Below, one piece after another: positions 11,632-14,700 of a stretch of 14,700 nt of DNA (positions are counted from its first letter, which is position 1; each line of letters begins with the position of its first letter). The position numbers and the translations under genes are program-made. Origin of the DNA: Calditrichota bacterium (lineage in GTDB: Bacteria; Calditrichota; Calditrichia; RBG-13-44-9); the NCBI GenBank assembly GCA_024276455.1, contig JAJRXE010000267.1:1-14700 (forward strand), given 5' to 3'. The notes below the pieces were generated by a model. It had not been told where the DNA came from and searched no databases. It saw nothing but the letters and a program-made list of their open reading frames with translations.

Positions 11632-14178
11632 ATGCGACAGGGCAACAACCGGAAGTTTCGACTTCACCTTATTTTACTATTCCTGATATTTGCTTCACAT
11701 TCCGCGGGACAAATTGTCTTTTATTCCCTCCCGGCCCGGGAGAATTTACCTCACGGGAATATTTTCTCGTCCACCCGTACAGTGGTTTCTTTGAATGGGA
11801 CCTACCAGGTTGCGGAAGAAAAAAACGGGCAATCTCTGGGCGAGGTGCACATACCGGGAGTATTTCAGTCCGGGCGCACCCTGCTGTTTCAGAGAACATT
11901 CCCGCGGGTGGAAAAGCGTTACGGCGGCGCGATTTTGCACTTCTTAAAACTGGTGGGCGAAGTGCAAATCTCCCTGAACGGAACCGAATTGTACCGGGGA
12001 GCTGACAACTATCTTCCCTTGCATTTACCGATTTCGCTGGATTTGCTGGACGATAGCACCAACGTTCTGGCGGTACGGCTTCAACCCTGGACGGACCACC
12101 GGGGAAATTTTCCGCGCTGGATTCCGGTGAATCTTCCCCGCATCGAAAGCGGACTGGCCGGGGCGGTTTTTCTGGAACTACTGCCCCCGGTTTTCCTCAC
12201 CGAGGTAACGCCGCAATTAACTTTCCGGGAAGATAGTGTTCGGATTGCCGCCCGGGTTCTGGTAAAGGCTGCGCACCCACTGCAGGGCAACCTTCGTTTA
12301 GTTTTACGAATCAGCGAAAAAGGGAAAGTACTTTACCGTTCCCAACCGCTACCGGCCGACTCGCTGGGGGAGGGACGATGGCAAAACGAATTTCTCCTCC
12401 CAACGCTTCGGCTCCCCCGCTGGAGCCCCCGACAGCCACGAAACTACCGGCTGGAAGTCCAGCTCTTCCAGGAAGGTCAACTGGTGGACCAACTATCTCA
12501 ACCGCTTCCGCTGCGAAAAATTGCCTACCAGAAGAAAAAGCTGATTCTCAACGACCAACCGCTGTTTATTGAAGGCATCAACTACCTGTTTCAAAATCGT
12601 CAGGGGGTCGATTTACCCACCGGACGGATTTTACGCCACGATCTGGAAAAAATCCGCGCCGACGGCTTTAATGCGCTTCGAATCGGATTTCATCCCCTGC
12701 CGGATTTTTTCTACCATCTGACCGATTCGCTGGGCCTGCTGGTTTTTCAGGACCTTCCGGTACTGCTGCTTAATCGAAACACCTTAAGCGCCCGTTCTTC
12801 CCGCCAGGCGATCGAACGATACGTGGAAAATTTCCTTTTAGCAGTGCAGAAGCACCCTTCGGTGGTGGGGGTGGGACTGGCTTCCTGGTTCGATCCCGAT
12901 CCCATGGTCCTCCGCTTTCTCGATTCGCTGAAAACCGCCTTCCAACCGGCAAACGGACCGCTGCTCTATTTCAGTACCCCGCTGGCCAACTTTGCCAGCT
13001 GGCAGCTGAACATGCCGATCATGCTGGAAATCCTGGAGCGCAACCATCAGGCAGAAACGTTAAGCCATCTGGAGAACCGTTTACCGACCAATCAGCCGGT
13101 GTTTTTCTCCGGGCTTTCCAAAGCGATTTCTTACCGGGTAGATTCGACCAACATTACTCACGATCTGGAGCAAATCAAGGAGCTTTTTCTCCGGGTTTCT
13201 CGCAAGCATTGGCGGCAAAGGCTGGCCGGCAATTTCATTCCGCTCTATTCCGATTACTACCTGCAAACCCCTTCCCTGCAAGCTGGTCCGCAGAACCAAT
13301 TCATCCTGAATCAGATGGGATTGTACACTCTGGATCGCCAGCTAAAACCTCTGTCTCGCACCATCCTGAAACGGCCCCGAAAATTTCTCCTCAACCAGCA
13401 GGCGGAAACCGAACGAAAAAAACTGGGAACCTTTGTCTTCGTTTTCCTAGGTCTAATAAATTTCCTGGTCTTTTTGCTTTTCTACCGTACCCTGGCGGAC
13501 TTTCGGAAAAATCTTCACCGCGCCATTCGTCGACCGCACGGTTTTTTCACCGACATGCTGGAACGCCGGATTATTCCCCACGGGCAGAATTTCTTTTTGC
13601 TCCTGGTTGTGGCCATTAACGGCGCCATTATTTTGGAAGGGGTGTTCTACTTTTTCCGCAATAATCTCTTAATGGATTACTTGCTTTCGCTCGTATTCAC
13701 CAACAGTGCCCTGAAGCTGCAAATCTCCCGTCTCATCTGGAATCCTTTACTCGCCATTCCCCTCCTGACCTTTCTGCTGGGATTAACCATTTTGCTGCTG
13801 GCCGTGCCCATTCGTTTTTTCAGCATTTTCCGGGAACAGCGCATCCACACCCGCCAGGCGGTGGCGGTAAGCACCTGGGCGGCGGCTCCCTTTCTGCTGC
13901 TATTGCCCATCGGCATGTTCTTTTACAATTTGATGATTGTTTTGAATTCATATTGGATTTTGTTGTTTGTACTCGTATATTTTCATGTTTGGTTCTACTT
14001 TCGCTGGATAAACGGTACCCGCGTGATGCTGGCATTATCTTACACGCGGGTCTTTCTATTTACCGTTTTGGTCATGGTCGTGGTCGCCGGCGCGCTGTTC
14101 TTTTACTGGGAGAAGCAGTTTCAGCTCACGACTCATGTGGAGTTTCTTTATCGCTTGTTTAAATCCATGGCTGGATAG
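11632..14178 (+). CDS. Membrane-anchored GH2-fold protein lacking both catalytic Glu
   Basis: The protein is 848 aa. A signal peptide (about 1-25, cleavage after ASHSA) is followed by a GH2-type sugar-binding beta-sandwich (about 50-190, with the SLNGT..Y segment and VEVQISLNGTELYRG-like strands). Next come an immunoglobulin-like linker domain (about 195-300) and a beta-galactosidase-type barrel (about 311-560). IEGINYL opens the barrel, and RIGFHPLPDFFYHLTDSLGLLVF matches the family's R-x-x-H-x-P helix region. HPSVV at 408-412 aligns with the family's HPSI. The acid/base Glu of SLGNE then falls on W419 (GLASW), and the nucleophile Glu falls on G494 in PVFFSG. Both look lost, so it is probably not a glycosidase. 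About six TM helices follow (near 599-621, 653-676, 703-728, 744-771, 774-792, 805-826). Substrate or partner is unknown; glycan binding at the envelope is an inference. GAGGAGG is four bases before the ATG. Confidence 0.8.
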   Translation: MRQGNNRKFRLHLILLFLIFASHSAGQIVFYSLPARENLPHGNIFSSTRTVVSLNGTYQVAEEKNGQSLGEVHIPGVFQSGRTLLFQRTFPRVEKRYGGAILHFLKLVGEVQISLNGTELYRGADNYLPLHLPISLDLLDDSTNVLAVRLQPWTDHRGNFPRWIPVNLPRIESGLAGAVFLELLPPVFLTEVTPQLTFREDSVRIAARVLVKAAHPLQGNLRLVLRISEKGKVLYRSQPLPADSLGEGRWQNEFLLPTLRLPRWSPRQPRNYRLEVQLFQEGQLVDQLSQPLPLRKIAYQKKKLILNDQPLFIEGINYLFQNRQGVDLPTGRILRHDLEKIRADGFNALRIGFHPLPDFFYHLTDSLGLLVFQDLPVLLLNRNTLSARSSRQAIERYVENFLLAVQKHPSVVGVGLASWFDPDPMVLRFLDSLKTAFQPANGPLLYFSTPLANFASWQLNMPIMLEILERNHQAETLSHLENRLPTNQPVFFSGLSKAISYRVDSTNITHDLEQIKELFLRVSRKHWRQRLAGNFIPLYSDYYLQTPSLQAGPQNQFILNQMGLYTLDRQLKPLSRTILKRPRKFLLNQQAETERKKLGTFVFVFLGLINFLVFLLFYRTLADFRKNLHRAIRRPHGFFTDMLERRIIPHGQNFFLLLVVAINGAIILEGVFYFFRNNLLMDYLLSLVFTNSALKLQISRLIWNPLLAIPLLTFLLGLTILLLAVPIRFFSIFREQRIHTRQAVAVSTWAAAPFLLLLPIGMFFYNLMIVLNSYWILLFVLVYFHVWFYFRWINGTRVMLALSYTRVFLFTVLVMVVVAGALFFYWEKQFQLTTHVEFLYRLFKSMAG

Positions 14179-14198
14179 AAAACGAAAATCCGTAATTC

Positions 14199-14700
14199 AT
14201 GTATCTTTCAAAATTAGAAATCTTCGGTTTTAAATCGTTTGCTCAAAAAACCGTTTTCCGCTTCGACGATGGTTTAACCGCCATCATCGGACCGAACGGT
14301 TGCGGGAAATCCAACATTGTGGATGCTATTCGCTGGGTATTGGGCGAACAACGTCCCAGTGTGCTGCGACTGGACCGCATGGAGAGCATTATTTTCAATG
14401 GTACGGCCACGCGCAAACCGTTGAATTTTACCGAAGTATCCCTTTACATTGAAAACAACAAACAGATTCTTCCCTCCATTTACACCGAGGTAAAGATCAC
14501 CCGGCGGCTCTACCGCTCCGGCGAGAGCGAATACCTGCTCAACAACCAGCCGGTGCGCTTGAAAGACATTATCGACCTTTTTGCCGACACCGGCATGGGC
14601 GCCGATGCGTATTCCGTCATCGAGTTAAAAATGGTGGAGCAGATTCTTAGCGAGAACGCCGAGGAGCGCCGCCGCCTGTTCGAGGAAGCGGCCGGGATTA
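14199..14700 (+). CDS. smc: Chromosome segregation ATPase Smc, N-terminal part (cut by window end)
   Basis: The frame is open from the ATG at 14199 to the window edge, giving 167 residues of a protein normally near 1,150-1,200. Smc compacts and segregates the chromosome as a dimer with ScpA and ScpB. The N-terminal head begins MYLSKLEIFGFKSFA. Walker A is GPNGCGKSN, followed by IVDAIRWVLGEQ. IIFNGTATRKP, RRLYRSGESEYLLNNQPVRLKDI and AEERRRLFEEAAGI are standard Smc segments. After DTGMGADAYSVI the sequence is ELKMVEQIL where most bacterial Smc have GQG; from memory ELK is usual in Bacteroidota-type Smc. It starts 20 bases after the GH2-like gene, with no clear ribosome site. Confidence 0.95.
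   Translation, partial: MYLSKLEIFGFKSFAQKTVFRFDDGLTAIIGPNGCGKSNIVDAIRWVLGEQRPSVLRLDRMESIIFNGTATRKPLNFTEVSLYIENNKQILPSIYTEVKITRRLYRSGESEYLLNNQPVRLKDIIDLFADTGMGADAYSVIELKMVEQILSENAEERRRLFEEAAGI

Noticed and set aside
1..14700. CRISPR array, tRNA, rRNA, insertion sequence or prophage genes
   Set aside because: No regularly spaced repeats, cloverleaf, rRNA motif, transposase or integrase was seen on either strand.

Overview
The window reads as a chromosomal segment of a bacterium of the FCB group (Bacteroidota, Calditrichota and relatives), possibly Calditrichota. This is inferred from four things: a family S46 dipeptidyl-peptidase; an Smc head in which the usual GQG Q-loop reads E-L-K; a deoxynucleoside kinase directly behind folK; and GC-moderate genes with AT-rich spacers and Shine-Dalgarno sites. 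No mobile element, tRNA, rRNA or CRISPR array is visible. The segment looks like core chromosome rather than an island.

Layout. (1) 1-276 is an AT-rich leader with a short ATAG tandem repeat. (2) 277-4681 is a tightly packed plus-strand run: purF, folB, folK, a deoxynucleoside kinase, a small one-TM protein and a GAF/HD-GYP protein. Most junctions overlap or touch, so this is very likely one operon joining the first purine step, two folate steps and deoxynucleoside salvage, and ending in a c-di-GMP phosphodiesterase-type regulator. (3) 4816-5433 is a convergent minus-strand DUF1992 gene with its own terminator and possible promoter. (4) 5434-5834 is non-coding and holds a GC-rich, hairpin-forming block that looks like a dispersed intergenic repeat. 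(5) 5893-7839 is a membrane-anchored GAF/PP2C (SpoIIE-type) phosphatase. (6) 8128-9009 is a PAP2-superfamily membrane protein behind a long structured leader. (7) 9234-11399 is a secreted S46 dipeptidyl-peptidase with a clear terminator. (8) 11632-14178 is a secreted and membrane-anchored protein with a glycoside hydrolase family 2 fold that appears to have lost both catalytic glutamates. (9) 14199-14700 is the start of smc, cut by the window edge.

The strongest observations for follow-up are these. FolB carries Phe where dihydroneopterin aldolases keep an active-site Tyr; that same substitution is reported to turn model aldolases into an oxygenase. The GH2-like protein is a predicted pseudoenzyme fused to a six-helix membrane domain. 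A compact GC-rich repeat block lies at about 5588-5665. Two genes share a TTGCAT-type -35 promoter, and in both cases the promoter helps decide the start codon. All assignments come from reading motifs by eye; no database search was run.
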